NCBI GenBank assembly: GCA_032629725.1
Contig: JAFEVB010000023.1
Coordinates: 868,001 to 932,000, forward strand
Source of the DNA: Gremmenia infestans
Taxonomy: Eukaryota; Ascomycota; Leotiomycetes; Helotiales; Hamatocanthoscyphaceae
DNA length: 64,000 nt
Direction: 5' to 3'
Shown here: in pieces, positions 1 to 12,123 of the stretch
Position numbering within the stretch: the first letter of the stretch is position 1
Layout: every line of letters begins with the position of its first letter
The notes under the pieces: generated by a model
Databases searched by the model: none
Seen by the model: only the letters and a program-made list of their open reading frames with translations
What the model was told of the DNA's origin: nothing
Translations under genes and position numbers: made by a program

Positions 1-1633
1 CACCAGGTCCTGTCGATTTGACCGTGGTGGAGCCAGAATATGGGATCACCTGGAGACGTGTAAATATCTCCACCTGGGTCTCCACCGATTGTGAAGTGTC
101 CGGCACCGTGGACACCGTAATTCCCCGCGGTAAAATTGCCTTGCATAGTATTTTGGAACGAGTCTATGTCAGAATTTTCTGTGATGAGGGTCGTGGAGTT
201 CTCTTCGGTACTCCACCGAGTTGAAACCCAGCTGGACACATCTCTTTTCAAGCATCTTGGGTTGTAGATTGTGCCGTTGTTTGAGACGATCTCAGATTCA
301 GCAAGTGTTGGAGATACCGGGCCAAGGTGTACGGTCGAACTATTAATAACTTATTAGTAAATTCGAATGGAAAGTGAGACGCGTGGAAATAACGCTAGAA
401 GTCTCACTTCTTGAACGGTCCGGAGTATATACATCCACCACCTGATCCTGCAGGAATGCAGCTGAGATCGGATGGCAACCCCTCGGTGCAATTGTGGGCT
501 TCGTAAACTCCATTGCCGCTCAGACTGTAGTCTCCTCCATCAAAAATAGGCGAATCAACGGGATCGGCTGCCTATAATCAAGAGACTGGAATCAGTACAA
601 ATACTTCAGGGAGAAATGAGGAGAGTATTGGGAGCAATTTAAGGCTATGCTTCGGCGATAGAAGATGCCCCAGGTCTACCACGAGAAGATGTTCTACTCA
701 GTTTCATTGACTTACCCATCTGCCCCAGTTCCCTAAACGATGTCAGTTTTGTTCTCAAATATTTATTCCACAACAATCGCTCAGATAACCTAGTGACTTT
801 CACCTTGTCTGGGTATTGAGAAGTGTTATATGAGGTACAGCGTTGACCGACTAGGAGAGGAGTGCGACAACACCCTAGCAAGTAAAGAAAACTTGCTTGA
901 CCTGGGGCTTTGAAGTACATGGTATGAACGAGAGAAAATTGTCATCGGCCACGAGCAGAATGGGGATTCAGCGTTATCTTACAGTACTAGTATTTGTTAG
1001 ATATAGTATTGCATAGTTTGGGAATACAAGACTTACTGGCTGGTAACCCGTATAACCACACTCATCTCTTAGAGCTTGCTCATAAGTGTAAACGAACCAT
1101 CTGTGCCAGGATAGGAAGTTCGCCTAGGAAGGTTAACACATTTGTGACAGGAAAACGAAAGCATTGTTGCTTACAGTGTTATGGATTGTCAAGGTTTGGT
1201 TGATGTGCTGGTAGAGAAAATCATCATAACTAGTGATATCAGCAAGTGTAGCACGTGGATACTCAAAGGCTTTGAGGGACTCACCGAGACTTTGCACCGG
1301 GAACTATGGTAGCATCCGTCTTGGCCGGTAGTGCCATCAAGCAAAGAACAGAACTAGTGTAGTTACTCCTTTCGGTTTCTGTTAAGTTGCCCCTATACAA
1401 ATTATTAGAGTAAGTATGCATGCACATAAGTATTTGATGAAGCCTTACCACTCTTTTCGAACTGCGGCATTTTCCAGAGTACAGGTGCCATTTATATTGC
1501 CGTCAGCAGCCCAAGTGGCAAGGTTGGAAATAGCATCAGCTGCTAATTGGTCTGTGTTGGCCGTGGAAGCTGGCGTATAAGCTGCCGTTGACAATGCTAA
1601 TAACGGCACCCATACGACGGAAGAGAAACGCAT
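1..1633 (-). CDS. Secreted tyrosinase, partial at 3' end
   Basis: Type-3 copper enzyme that hydroxylates and oxidises phenols to quinones (melanin-type chemistry). Exons read as 1633-1449, 1392-1285, 1229-1175, 1123-1037, 986-983, 732-716, 571-408 and 339-1; all junctions are GT-AG and phases agree. At least 319 residues are present before the window ends. The ATG at 1633 begins a signal peptide (MRFSSVVWVPLLALSTAA). The CuA histidines are about H106, H114 and H123 (context LSWHRWF), followed by YEQALRDECGYTGYQP and YWNWGRW. The CuB site is H284/H288 (HGAGH) and H311/H312 in FWLHHGQIDR. Length and motif order fit short secreted fungal tyrosinases. The odd feature is the predicted 4-base exon 5 and 17-base exon 6, which together encode YWNWGRW. 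Family call is firm; the micro-exon is inferred from phase and the conserved motif. Confidence 0.93.
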
Positions 1634-4192
1634 GTTAATATTCAGTGCGAGAAATGGTTAATGTGAAAAATAAAAGTTCCCGTGTCTGGTGCTGATGGTG
1701 CTATGGTTCTATGGCTATGTATACGGATATCTTCGAGTATTTGAGGTTCAAAAACTCTGGATAATGATGTGTATATGGGGTATCAACGCCACGCGGCCAT
1801 GCAAGAAAGCCTTGTGACTCGTTCTGCGGCTGGATATACGCGCAGTATTCTTTGAAATCAATAGGATAAGATTGAAGGAGGCTCATTCAGAAAGAAATCC
1901 ACAGCAGCAGCAGGAGCGGGTATCAGTATCGAAGAGGAAAGGGATCTACCATCGCACTGATCGCAGAGGTAACATGGGACGGACAGAAAAAGACTGCTGG
2001 ACGACGGACGTCGAGCTCAAACAAATATGATTACGTGAAGTTATGGACGGACATTGTGCCTGGAGAAGAGATGATATTCATAGCTTGAAAAGCCCTACGC
2101 GTACCTACGGATGTGCTACCTCAATGTTAAGTCATACAGGGGGGTATAAGCAGGGATGCGATTTGGGCATGTTTTTGTCGACAAGTCTGCAGCCAATGAG
2201 AGGGCGTCGCTAAACACCCCTGAGCGACATGACTTTGAAGTACTTCAAAGTACTATAGCACCACCGTATGAGCTGCGAAGGGACTGCGCCCTGCAAGACT
2301 GGGGTTTGTCTCATGTTGCTATACCTATCATAGTTTATTATTACTACTGCATCAAGTGATTCTTAGTCCCCCCAAAATAACAAGAGATAGGAGGAGGTAC
2401 GTATACAAATTACGTTGCGTTGATCGGTCTATAGTTAGGTCATCATTCATCTACCCCTTTTTGACGATCCAGGCCGGCCCGGACTATGCGCCAAAAAGTT
2501 GAGATGAGAAAGTAGATCTGATAAGTGTTGATCTTACGCTGTTGGTACGTAGATAGGAGGCTATTAATCGCGCGTTCAGGTCTAGAGAGTAGGGTGGAGG
2601 TTACTATTGCTCGGATTGAAACAGTTGTGATATATCGTACGTAGTACTAGTGGACTTGTCAATGTTGCACAGAAACCATGCACAGCAGCACGGTGTTGCG
2701 CCTCGTCGGACATTTTATTGTGTGGTTAATTTCCCGAGGACAGCTATCCGAGGATCTGCTTCTACTTCGAAGTATAATCTGTGGGGAAGTCCCTAGAGTT
2801 CGCGATATCGCCACTGTTCTGCAAATGTCGATAGATTAAAAATTCTCCCAACACGGTGGATATGTAGTGAAATAGAGAGGTGATCTGGAAGGAGTATATC
2901 ACTCTAGTAAATCATATATAGAATACCGGTAGTGGAAGCTGACCTCGCTACTAGAGGGCTCTATGGAGTAACGACCGTTAAGCTCCACTATTATTGAAGA
3001 TTCCGGGGCTCTGCATATGCCATAGGCTGTCTATCCCACTCCATGTCTCGGCACTGCAATTTTACCCGCCCACGTGTACAACACCGTCTTCCGTTCCGAG
3101 ACTCGGAAGGTCGACGGTACAAGGTTGGGCATTCGGGGATACAGTACAGTACGTGAGTCGTTCCGCGAAGATCAAGCCTTGAATCCGCTTCAGTGGAGTA
3201 GTACTTCGTCACAGTAAAACGGTACGTACTCTATCTGCTAGATGGGTACGTACCGCAGCAGGCACTTCTTCAAACTGTTTCTCACCCCTGCAGCCGTACC
3301 AAGTTACCATGTTCTCAAGCGGCAACTCGGCGAGCCTCACTTCGGCACTTACGGCCCCTAAAAGCTAATTTGGGAGAGAGAGAGCCACCGCATTCTGGCA
3401 AGCAGCGGGATGTACCTACTGTAATTGGAGTTTTGCAGGGGCTAGACTTTAGAACACTGTTCCATCCCTTTGGTGGTAAGTTCCAGAGGGACCTTTCCTT
3501 TTCGCGAGCTGGACATCCAGAAGACCACATTGAACCTTCTATTAGATGTAATGCCCAAGAATACGCCTGGAGGCCAAGACACTGCAAATGCTTGGTACTT
3601 TACTAGCTAGGAAAAGATCTTTCTCGATTAACTCGTCGGATCCCTGTGAGCCAGTTAGGACATGGATGGGTATTTCAGGCTGTGACCCAGGTAGACTGAG
3701 GTAACCCGAAACTCAACATCATCAGTCATGGGTGTAACGGTGTTAGATAAGAAAAATCCGCAGAAGACTAGAAATAGAGCAGACGCTCTGTCACCCCACT
3801 CGCTTTTTCTCAAGTCTCTCATAATTGTAACTCATGCATCACCTTCATTGTTTGTAGAGCCTCGAGAACTGATGATCTTTTTTTAGAAATCAGTCCTACC
3901 TTGATGAGAAAACCCTTGTTATGACTAGACACTTAAACTTGACCATGTAAATATCGGTTGAACCTCTCTGGTATCACATTGGATTGTATTTTTTTCTCTC
4001 GCTATGCTGCGTAGTCGAACAGAGATCCCCATAGAAAGAAAATTGGAGAGGTTGATATCTGATTTAGCTCTCCCTATTTCGCCATGAAAATGCTGCATCG
4101 CATCGCAGAACGCCAGCCAATGCAGGCAGTAATAGGTATGACGACCGTCGTACAAAATTCGCTTCTTCACCAGCCCCTAGATGCAACACCTT
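1634..4192. other. Intergenic region, no gene seen
   Basis: This 2.56-kb stretch separates the 5' end of the tyrosinase gene from the 3' end of THO2. Reading frames are short and overlap on both strands (for example around 2990-3210 and 3315-3606), and none shows a recognisable domain or a coherent exon series. The part next to 1633 should hold the tyrosinase promoter. No clear repeat or transposon remnant was recognised. Confidence 0.6.
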
Positions 4193-7100
4193 CTACCCAC
4201 GACGGGGCCGTTTGTCATGACCCCTGGAATCTATCATTCCCTCGTCACTACGTCTCTTTCTTCCAGTATCGTCTCTGGCCCGACCATCACGACGTTCGTC
4301 GCCCCTAACTTCGCCCCTCGCATCTCTATTTCGACCACCAGAGCCTCTTTCAGGTCCCCTGTCACCTCTCTCACCAGACCATCCAGCATCATGAGTCTCT
4401 CGTGCGGCGTCGCGCTCTCTACCATCACGTCGGCCAGAGTCTCTCTCCCTCTCTCGGTCCCGACCACTCTCCCTAGCAGCTCCTCCCATGTCTCTTCCAG
4501 GTATAAGTTCACGGTGGGGTGATCTGCCTGGGTGCCTCTCTCTCTCACCTTCACCACGATCACTTCTACGGTCGCGATGCTCGCTCCTCGGAGCGCGCTC
4601 TTCTTCAGGCGGGCCACGCTTTATATCTCGGGTACGATCCGGACTTTTGGACCCGCGACGGCTGTGGCGTCCGGATCGTTCTCTGCGACTGCTGCGTTCC
4701 TTCTCCCGCTCGTCACTGACAGGTGCATTTCCCGTAATTAGATCAACACGTTCTGAATTTACCATGTCTCGACCCAACTCCCTGGCCTCCGATCTCCCGG
4801 GTGGAGGTGGAGGTGGTGGAGCGATTGGTGTAGCTGGATTCGAAGTCGATGATTCAGGCTGGCCACTAGCGCGGGCTACTCCACGACCTCGATGCCCAGG
4901 CGCATTCTGCTGTCCACCTTGTTGAAGCAAGGTGTTGATCGAAGATATTTGATTCCCACCCCTCTCTCGTCTGCCACGAACGTTGCGTTCAGTAGCTGAA
5001 GCTGGACCTGTCGGAGCAGCAAGGCCATTGCCTCCAGGCGTAATGGGGCTTGCCTGAGATGCTTTCGGGCCGGACGGGGGTCCCCCGGTGATTACAGAAG
5101 GCATATGCGGTCTGGAATTTCCAGATCCGACTTGAGTTGGGAGATTCCTTACTGATGGTGTTTCGTTCCCAAATGTCCTATTCCTGTCTTGATACATGGC
5201 AGGTGTGGGTGATGGGATTGCGGAATGCGGAGCAGGTGGCGAGGACTGTGCTACCTGCGATCCTAAATGCTTCAATCGATCTGGATGGATGGATGATGAT
5301 GGTGACGGAGCAGCAGGAGTTGTTGGTACGGAATTTGTAGCGACTGAGATTGGATCAAATTGTCCCGAAGCGGTCCGCCTCGGGTGGCGGCCTGAAGAAG
5401 GGCCTGTAGGAGGTTGCTTCTCTGGAGTTGGAGGACGTGGCATTTCAGTAGGACCTCTTGCATCTCGACGAGAGGAATTTCGATTTCTGGGGGTGTTTCT
5501 GTCCCGTGGTCCCGAAGGAATTTCTTGTGTCGTAGCATTCAAGCGCCCAAAGTTAGGATCCGCCTGTTGTCGCAAGTTTGTGTTCAGGCGCCCATGATCC
5601 GGGTCGACTGACCGTGTTTGGGGTGGTGTTGATTGGAACGGCGCCCTGTCACCTCGTTCGCCAACTCGATCGGTAGGCCTATCACTACGAGGACCCGCAG
5701 GAGGCGGCGGCGCTGGTTCTTCGTTTCGAACGTGCGAAGGCCCATATACATCTGCAGGGCCACTGCGGCTTGAGCTATCATTACGTCTCGAGTCTGAATG
5801 ATCTCTGTCGGATGTGTGCCGTCTCGGAGACTGTGATCTTGCAGAGGGTCGGTCTCGGGGATCCTCTCTGAGGCGCCTGGGCGAGACTGATCGAGTGTCG
5901 GAGGACTTATTACCAGAAATCAATGCAGCTCTTTCGGGATTGATAAGCTCCTTTCTCTCCGGATTGATCTGAGGCAATCTCTCCGGATTTGTAGTGATTC
6001 CTCGATCCGATGGTACCGCTGGTGTTCGCGGCGGAGGCATTCCATTCTCGCGGGATAGCCTGCCGCTAGTCTCGTTCATACGATTGTTATTCGCAGCTCT
6101 CTCTGAATTCTCACGTGACGAATCCGGAGTCCATCGTGGTGGATCGAGTCGGACACGTTCTCGTTCAGGGCCCAAATTGCGATCAGAGGGTCTTCCAAAT
6201 TCTCTGGGGTTGGAATCTCCACCTCGTCGATCGCCTGGAGGGTATTCGCGAGGGTCTCTAGGCTCCCTATCCCTGCCGTCTCTTCGGTCGCCATGGCGGT
6301 TTCGGTCAAGTTGTTGTCGACCTGGAAAAGGGAGCTCGGGCCGGCTTGGCAGGTTGTGAGATCCTCGATCAGGTAGAGAGCTAGGCGTGGAGTTCCGAGG
6401 ATTTTCAGGGCGGTTGAGTACCAGGGCTTTAGCAGCATTTTCTCGTTGAATCATTTCTCTCCTTAGTAAAATATCGGACTTTTTGGGTTCTGCCCCAGAA
6501 GTTGATGTGGGAGCTGCAGAAGTGGCCTCAGACGTGCTCCGAGAATTAGAAGCTGGTTTTACTGCGCTTGTGGTGGGCACTGCGCCGGAAATCTTAGCAT
6601 CGTCCACTTCGCCATCTTCAACTTCGGTAGGTTTTGGCGTTCCAACACCCAGCGAACTATGCAAGATTAGCCAGGGCAATATAAGCTAATATAGCGATCA
6701 ACTAACCTGGCTCGAGACTGAGGTTTAAACTCTGGGGCTGTAGGTTTCAAAGCAGTCTTTGAACCGGAGCCACTTGTTTGCGAGGTTGATCGCGGCGGTG
6801 CCCCATTAACCTTAGCTTGTTAGAAAATATATTTCCCGAGATATCTGTATGACTTACCATGCTGTGGCCAAATGCTTGAACCATTACCCATTGTTTAGAA
6901 CGCTTCTTTAACTGTACCAAAACTGCATTTCCAGTAAGAGACAGATCCTCACGATTGCCCTTCTCTCTGGCTGTGATTACTTCAAGTTGTTTGATGAAGC
7001 TGTTACCCATGAAGTCGATAGCAGGGAATACATCCGTCACAGATTTCAACACTGTGATAGCGTTCCGAATATGCATCCATTCCGTCCCATCTAGGCATTC

Positions 7101-10100
7101 GCGAAGAGCAGTATTTAGATTCTTGTGCCATAACAGCAGAAGATTCTTGAAAGAAGTGCCTCCCTCGCCATCATGCTGAAGAACCCCCTTGGGAGTGCCA
7201 TCATTATCCAAGGTCTTTGCAAAACCTGGTAGGTTTTTGTTCTTGCCCCACGCTTCTTTCTCGTAGACGGCAGCATCCGCATGCCACCTAGCAAGGTCGG
7301 CAAGCGCAAGTCGGAGGAATCGACCCAGATTCTCTGCCTCACGAACAGTACAGGTGAAGATGATAGAGCGCAAGCGATGGGCTTTGAAGATCCGCATGTA
7401 GAGGGAAAGTGTCCGGAAATAAGGTGTGTTATTGTCGTGAAGAAATCTGATCATTTTGAAGCAGTAGTCTGCATCGGTAGGAGATATAAGTAGACGTGGA
7501 ATCAGACATTTCTCGAGGAAAATATCATTCACAGAATCCGCTTTTATGGAGTTTTCAAACCAGTGGGACTTTGGTTTGAGCAGACGAGCTTTGGAAGCGC
7601 CGTATGATTTGACCCTTTTGGACACCTCTGCAATCAGACTTTCTCTTGTCTCTGTCAGTTCTTTCTTCATCTCATCTCTTCGAATCATGCCTTGTCGACT
7701 AAGATCTGACCGATCCCTCGTGACAACTTCCTGAGCTTTCGTGAGACGGTTGATCTCGGTCTCATAGCTATCGGAAGGAACATAAAGGTCGCTCAGTGTT
7801 AACGTCCAGAATGTGACATAAAATTCAGCACTGAAGGCGCTCCATGCGCTCTCCGGTAAGACTTTTTTGACTGTAGTGATCACTGGCTCCACAATCTCGT
7901 AGCATGGATCTACCGCTTGACTAGCGTGAGGAGGGGATAGTTCGGCTTGTGGAACATTGGTGTCCTTGAGTTCTGCCATCTGTACGTCGTCGGTGGTTTC
8001 AATGCCGCCATTGAGAGTCTCATTTTGACCAACAGTAACCTCTTTACTGTTTAGTTCGTTTTCCTCGTTAAGTTCCATGCCAACGTCACCTTCAGCATCT
8101 ACCTTCGAAATAGTTGGAGTAGAAGGTGACTTGGGAACCTTGATTGACCCGTTTGTACTTGAAAAAGGAACCTTCGACAGACGGTACGTAATGCTTGACC
8201 GGCCTATCATGAAGGCAAGCGGTGGATTGAGACCAAAATTAGTCAAGAGCTCCGGAAGACCAGGGACATATTTGTCGAATTCCTCTACTGAAAGGTTGCT
8301 GCGGAGTAGATCTAGATACTGGAACAAGATCAATTGAGTGTCATCGATCATGGTGGCCAAAAGTTTGATATGCGCATCTTCATCTGGTATCGAATAGATG
8401 GCCGACTGCCGATGTTGTGCAATGCAGAGAAGCAAAGGCCCAGCAAGCTCTGTCTCGGTGAGAGCCTTCATCAGTTTTTTAGCAGTCTTGGTTGACTCGT
8501 AGCGCCTGTCTTGAAGGTTTATGAGCGTCTGACGTCTCAGGACTTCACCACCAGTCATTGCGGTGAGTTGCGCGTCCGTGAAATCGGTGTCTGGAACCAC
8601 GCCAGCCATTTGGGCGATGAGTTCCTTCAAAATAACAAGATCGGTGGAGGTCCCATTATATAGTTGGTTATTGACATATTTGATGATTGGCGAGAGATTC
8701 ATAATCGAGTACTTTTTGAAGACCTTCCCAGCAAATCGTGACAAAGCTAACAGCCATCTGCTTGGAAGTAAAGCGAATTCCGCATTATTGCGGTCCCTTC
8801 CTCTAGCTCCAAGCGAGCTCATAAGTGACCAAACCAGAACGTCATAGCCAAGGTCGGTGAAGTATTTCGCACAATCCACCACAACTTCGGTGAGATTAGT
8901 GTATGCCTCGATTTGACTTAGGGCTACACTGAAGACTATGCCGGGGGATGCATAAGCGGTCTTTGCGAGGCTTCGTGCCATCTCCGTAAGGTTAGTCATG
9001 CTAATCCGCTTCATGGTGCTCAAGGTTTCGAGCTTTGTACGTGCAAAGGCAACTTTCATAGCTGGTAGTCGAGATATTTGGCCTTCGAACCACTCGGCAT
9101 AGATTGAATATCTGATCGAGATTGGGTAGAATCGGAGCATGTTGTAAACTTCATTGACGACGCTGGTGTTTGATTTTGTCATGCTTAGAGCGGGAACCAG
9201 GAGACGCTTGAGCAGATCTTGCCATCTCTCAAGGTTGTGTGGCGAGGGGTCGTCCGCCAGACTCTTTCCACCAATTCTGGCAAGCTTCGACAACAGGCTT
9301 GCATCTCTGCCAATATTGACACCGGAGTAGTTCAGAAGTGTACCGCAGAGGGTAAAAAGATCATCGACATCCTGACATATTGGTATATTATCTGTCCACT
9401 CATCCCAGTAGAACCTGTAGGAGACATTCTCATTCGTGTCGAACTTGTCGGGAAACGGCCAGCGTAGTTGCTTCCGTGTGGCCATCTGAGTAAGCCGGAC
9501 CTGTCCCTTGGGTACCCCACTTTGGTCGTAGTCGGCGACTTCCTTGGTGGGACATTCGGCGTCTTTAACAGCAATAGGACGACTGGCGTCATAAACGTCC
9601 TTGACAGAATGATGCAAGATGCGGTTCATGAGGTCGAGAAGTTCTGGGTAAGCTTCGGGAAGCCAAGGAAAGCGTCCGAGGATGAATAATGCCTCTGGGA
9701 TGGCACCAATCGTCAGGAGGCAGATCAAAAGCTGAACCTTCTGGTCTGCAGGTTCATCAAGTTTCTCTTTGTCTTCAGCTTCGTCTGAAGCTTTCGCCGA
9801 GGCGTCAGGCCTAACCGCAGCCGATTCACGGGATCTGGCGTTATTTGGTATAGTATCATCGACAAGAGCACCGGCCATCATTAGAGCATTTGATGCGCCG
9901 CCTCCAGGTCGATTGAGTTTCTCCTTCTCTGCCAACTCTTTCTGTTTTGCTTCACGGACAGCTGGCATATCTTCATCCAAAGGCCATAGATGTGGGTACA
10001 AATCCCGAAGTGATATAAACCCAATCTTGATCAATAGCGCGGTGAGATAAATCAGATTTTGCGGGAGAATGTCGTCTTTATCCCGAGATGCTGAAGCGTA

Positions 10101-11552
10101 AAAACGAAGTTTGAAACCAAGCAATTGAGCAGCAACTCGATTTCCTGATGGTGGGAATGTCCCAGTCCCTTCAATCCATTGGCGATCTGCATCCAATTCC
10201 GCATCATCGTGGCCTTTGCTACTGAAAATTCGGGTTTTGCTATCAGCATCAACCACTTTCCTTCCTCCAAACTCGAAGAAAGCGTCCAGTCCGACTTCGC
10301 GAGCTCGTGCCCAGAATGCTTTGTCTCTACTGACCCGCCGCACTCTGGAAATCTCATCTTCTGGAGGTGACGGCCAACCTGATGCATCTGGCGAAGCCCA
10401 AGTAGGAAGGCCACCATCTCTCGTTTCGCTGTCAGCCAGCCCACTTCTGGGCCACCAGGAACTAATGCGGAGCAGCTTAATGAAGAATCTGTAGTGCTTG
10501 ATAAGAACTGCTGCGAATACATCAAGCGTTATGTCGAGGACTCTTCCGACGTCTAGGTCAAACGTGCCTATAAGTCCCTTCACTCTTTCGAAGGCATGCT
10601 CAGCCAGTTCGCTTGATGGCGGTTCGCTTCCACTGGTAGTGAAAAGTTCCGTGACAAGTTTTGAATAGCCTTCGGTCTCTTCTCGTAGAAGATTGTAGTT
10701 CGCTTGCCGATATAAGAGGTGTGTAGCTTGTCGAATGCCAACGCGGATGAAGGTGTCTCGAGTTAGCCCGAGATGCTGCAGAAACGGAGCATCAAGCTTC
10801 TGTCGCATAACAACTGGCGAAATCCCAGTGGCAACAGTGAATGGCCGAAAAAGTGGATTGGACTTCTTTGGTTCTGGTTCTGGCTCTGCATCGTATATCA
10901 TGGACAGCGTATCTAGGAAAAATGTTGGCGCATCGAAGATGTTCGAAGACGCATCTACCGGGGCAGTATCTGGTCCGAGGATCTCCTTGACACAATTCCC
11001 AGCATCTGTGGCATCTATGCGACCATCCAGAGCCGCCCGTGTCAGTTCTTGAAATACAGAAGCAAGGTCTGTAGTATCCTCATCCTCCCGAGCCTGAATT
11101 CCTGCTGCGACCACCTCTTGACGGCCGCTTGTGTCCCAGGATGATATTCGGTCATCAGTAAGGAAGGAATAGTCGAAAGGAGCTGGATCTCGCTTTGGGA
11201 TAGGACTGGGTAGCTCGAGAATTGGGGCTGGGGTCTGGGTTGCGCTGGATGGTCTGGGAGGAGGTGGGGACATAGGGCCCGGAGTGGGAGTAGCTCTTGT
11301 AGAAGATATTGTGACCTTGTTCGGGTTGTCGCGGTCATTTCGATCATTTCGATCATTCCGATCATTCCTGCGCCCTCTACCTCCTCCTCCTACTTGGCCT
11401 CCGCGACTCGATCTCCTGCCGGTATCCCTCATATCTGGTGCTCTATCATGCTGTCCCAGGTTGGTATTACCTGGACGATGTGGAGACGGGCGACCTTCAC
11501 CTGAATCCACCGACGGTCTATCATTCCGCTTTCTCTTGGTAGGACCGCCCAT
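4193..11552 (-). CDS. THO2: THO complex subunit 2
   Basis: Large scaffold of the nuclear THO/TREX complex, which couples transcription elongation to mRNP packaging and export. Three exons, 11552-6858, 6810-6707 and 6656-4193, join in phase to give 2420 residues, the usual size of filamentous-fungal Tho2. The first 1565 residues are the folded helical part; a basic, Pro/Ser-rich start (MGGPTKRKRNDRPSVDSGEG) holds a run of NDR repeats written by a 9-base tandem repeat near 11333-11370. The last ~830 residues are low-complexity and rich in Arg, Ser, Glu and Pro, ending SRGHDKRPRRG, as expected for the RNA-binding tail. The two introns (47 and 50 bases) fall at the junction of the folded part and the tail. 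The gene is divergent from the homoserine acetyltransferase gene. Confidence 0.9.
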
Positions 11553-12123
11553 AACAGCCTCGCTTTTAATCTGCGATCAAGCTCTTCGCATGTGGGTGAA
11601 CCGCTGCTGCTTCTGCGAAGCCTCCCTTTGGCGTTCAGGAGCTGGTGCAGGATCGTAGCGGAGGAGACGATTGCTGAAGGTTGGTGGTTTGTCAAGTGTC
11701 ATGAGGAAGTAACGTTGAGAGGTCATCAAAGAAAAATATTCAAAGAAGAATGATGCGGAGAAAATGATCAAGGCGATCTGCCGCTGCCGTTGCCGTTGAT
11801 GAATTTCTTTCCTATGCCAAAATTCACCAGTTCCGTCTTCCCTTCCACTGAGCTCTGACTTTCGCGTTCTGACTAGCGTTTGTTGTCTTGGCGCAGGGAA
11901 CTTGTACGCACGCCCCGCGGCCGGCAAAACATGATGTGACTCCTCAAGTTCTTCATCTCGCGGCCAGGAACATCTATCAATCTCTGCTCGCCTCTTAAAG
12001 ATTGAACTTGCTGTCAGCTGCCACAATGGCCAGCACATCATCAAAGTCTCAGGCAGTTAGCTCTGCATGTTATGGTCAGTATACTCATCATTACCCCTCA
12101 TCCATCATCATCCCCCTCGAAGA
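11553..12123. promoter_or_regulatory. Shared promoter region of THO2 and the homoserine acetyltransferase gene
   Basis: This 571-base divergent interval must hold both promoters. It includes a TGACTC element at 11937-11942 and, close to the right-hand gene, an upstream ATG at 12026. No TATA box stands out. Assignment is from gene orientation only. Confidence 0.6.
11937..11942 (+). promoter_or_regulatory. TGACTC, possible CPC1/Gcn4-type site
   Basis: TGACTC matches the core of the site bound by Gcn4/CPC1-type bZIP activators of amino-acid biosynthesis. It lies about 185 bases upstream of the chosen start of a methionine-pathway gene, which makes sense functionally. A 6-base match occurs often by chance, so this is only a suggestion. 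Confidence 0.25.

Noticed and set aside
1701..1886. 61-codon minus-strand frame upstream of the tyrosinase gene
   Set aside because: No recognisable motif; it lies in the likely promoter and leader of the tyrosinase gene.
3315..3606. Overlapping 90- and 78-codon frames on both strands
   Set aside because: No start context, no family resemblance and no neighbouring exons; frames on both strands suggest chance.
4488..6359. Long plus-strand frames opposite the THO2 tail
   Set aside because: They mirror the Arg/Ser/Pro-rich minus-strand coding bias and show no domain; the minus-strand frame is continuous and spliced in phase.
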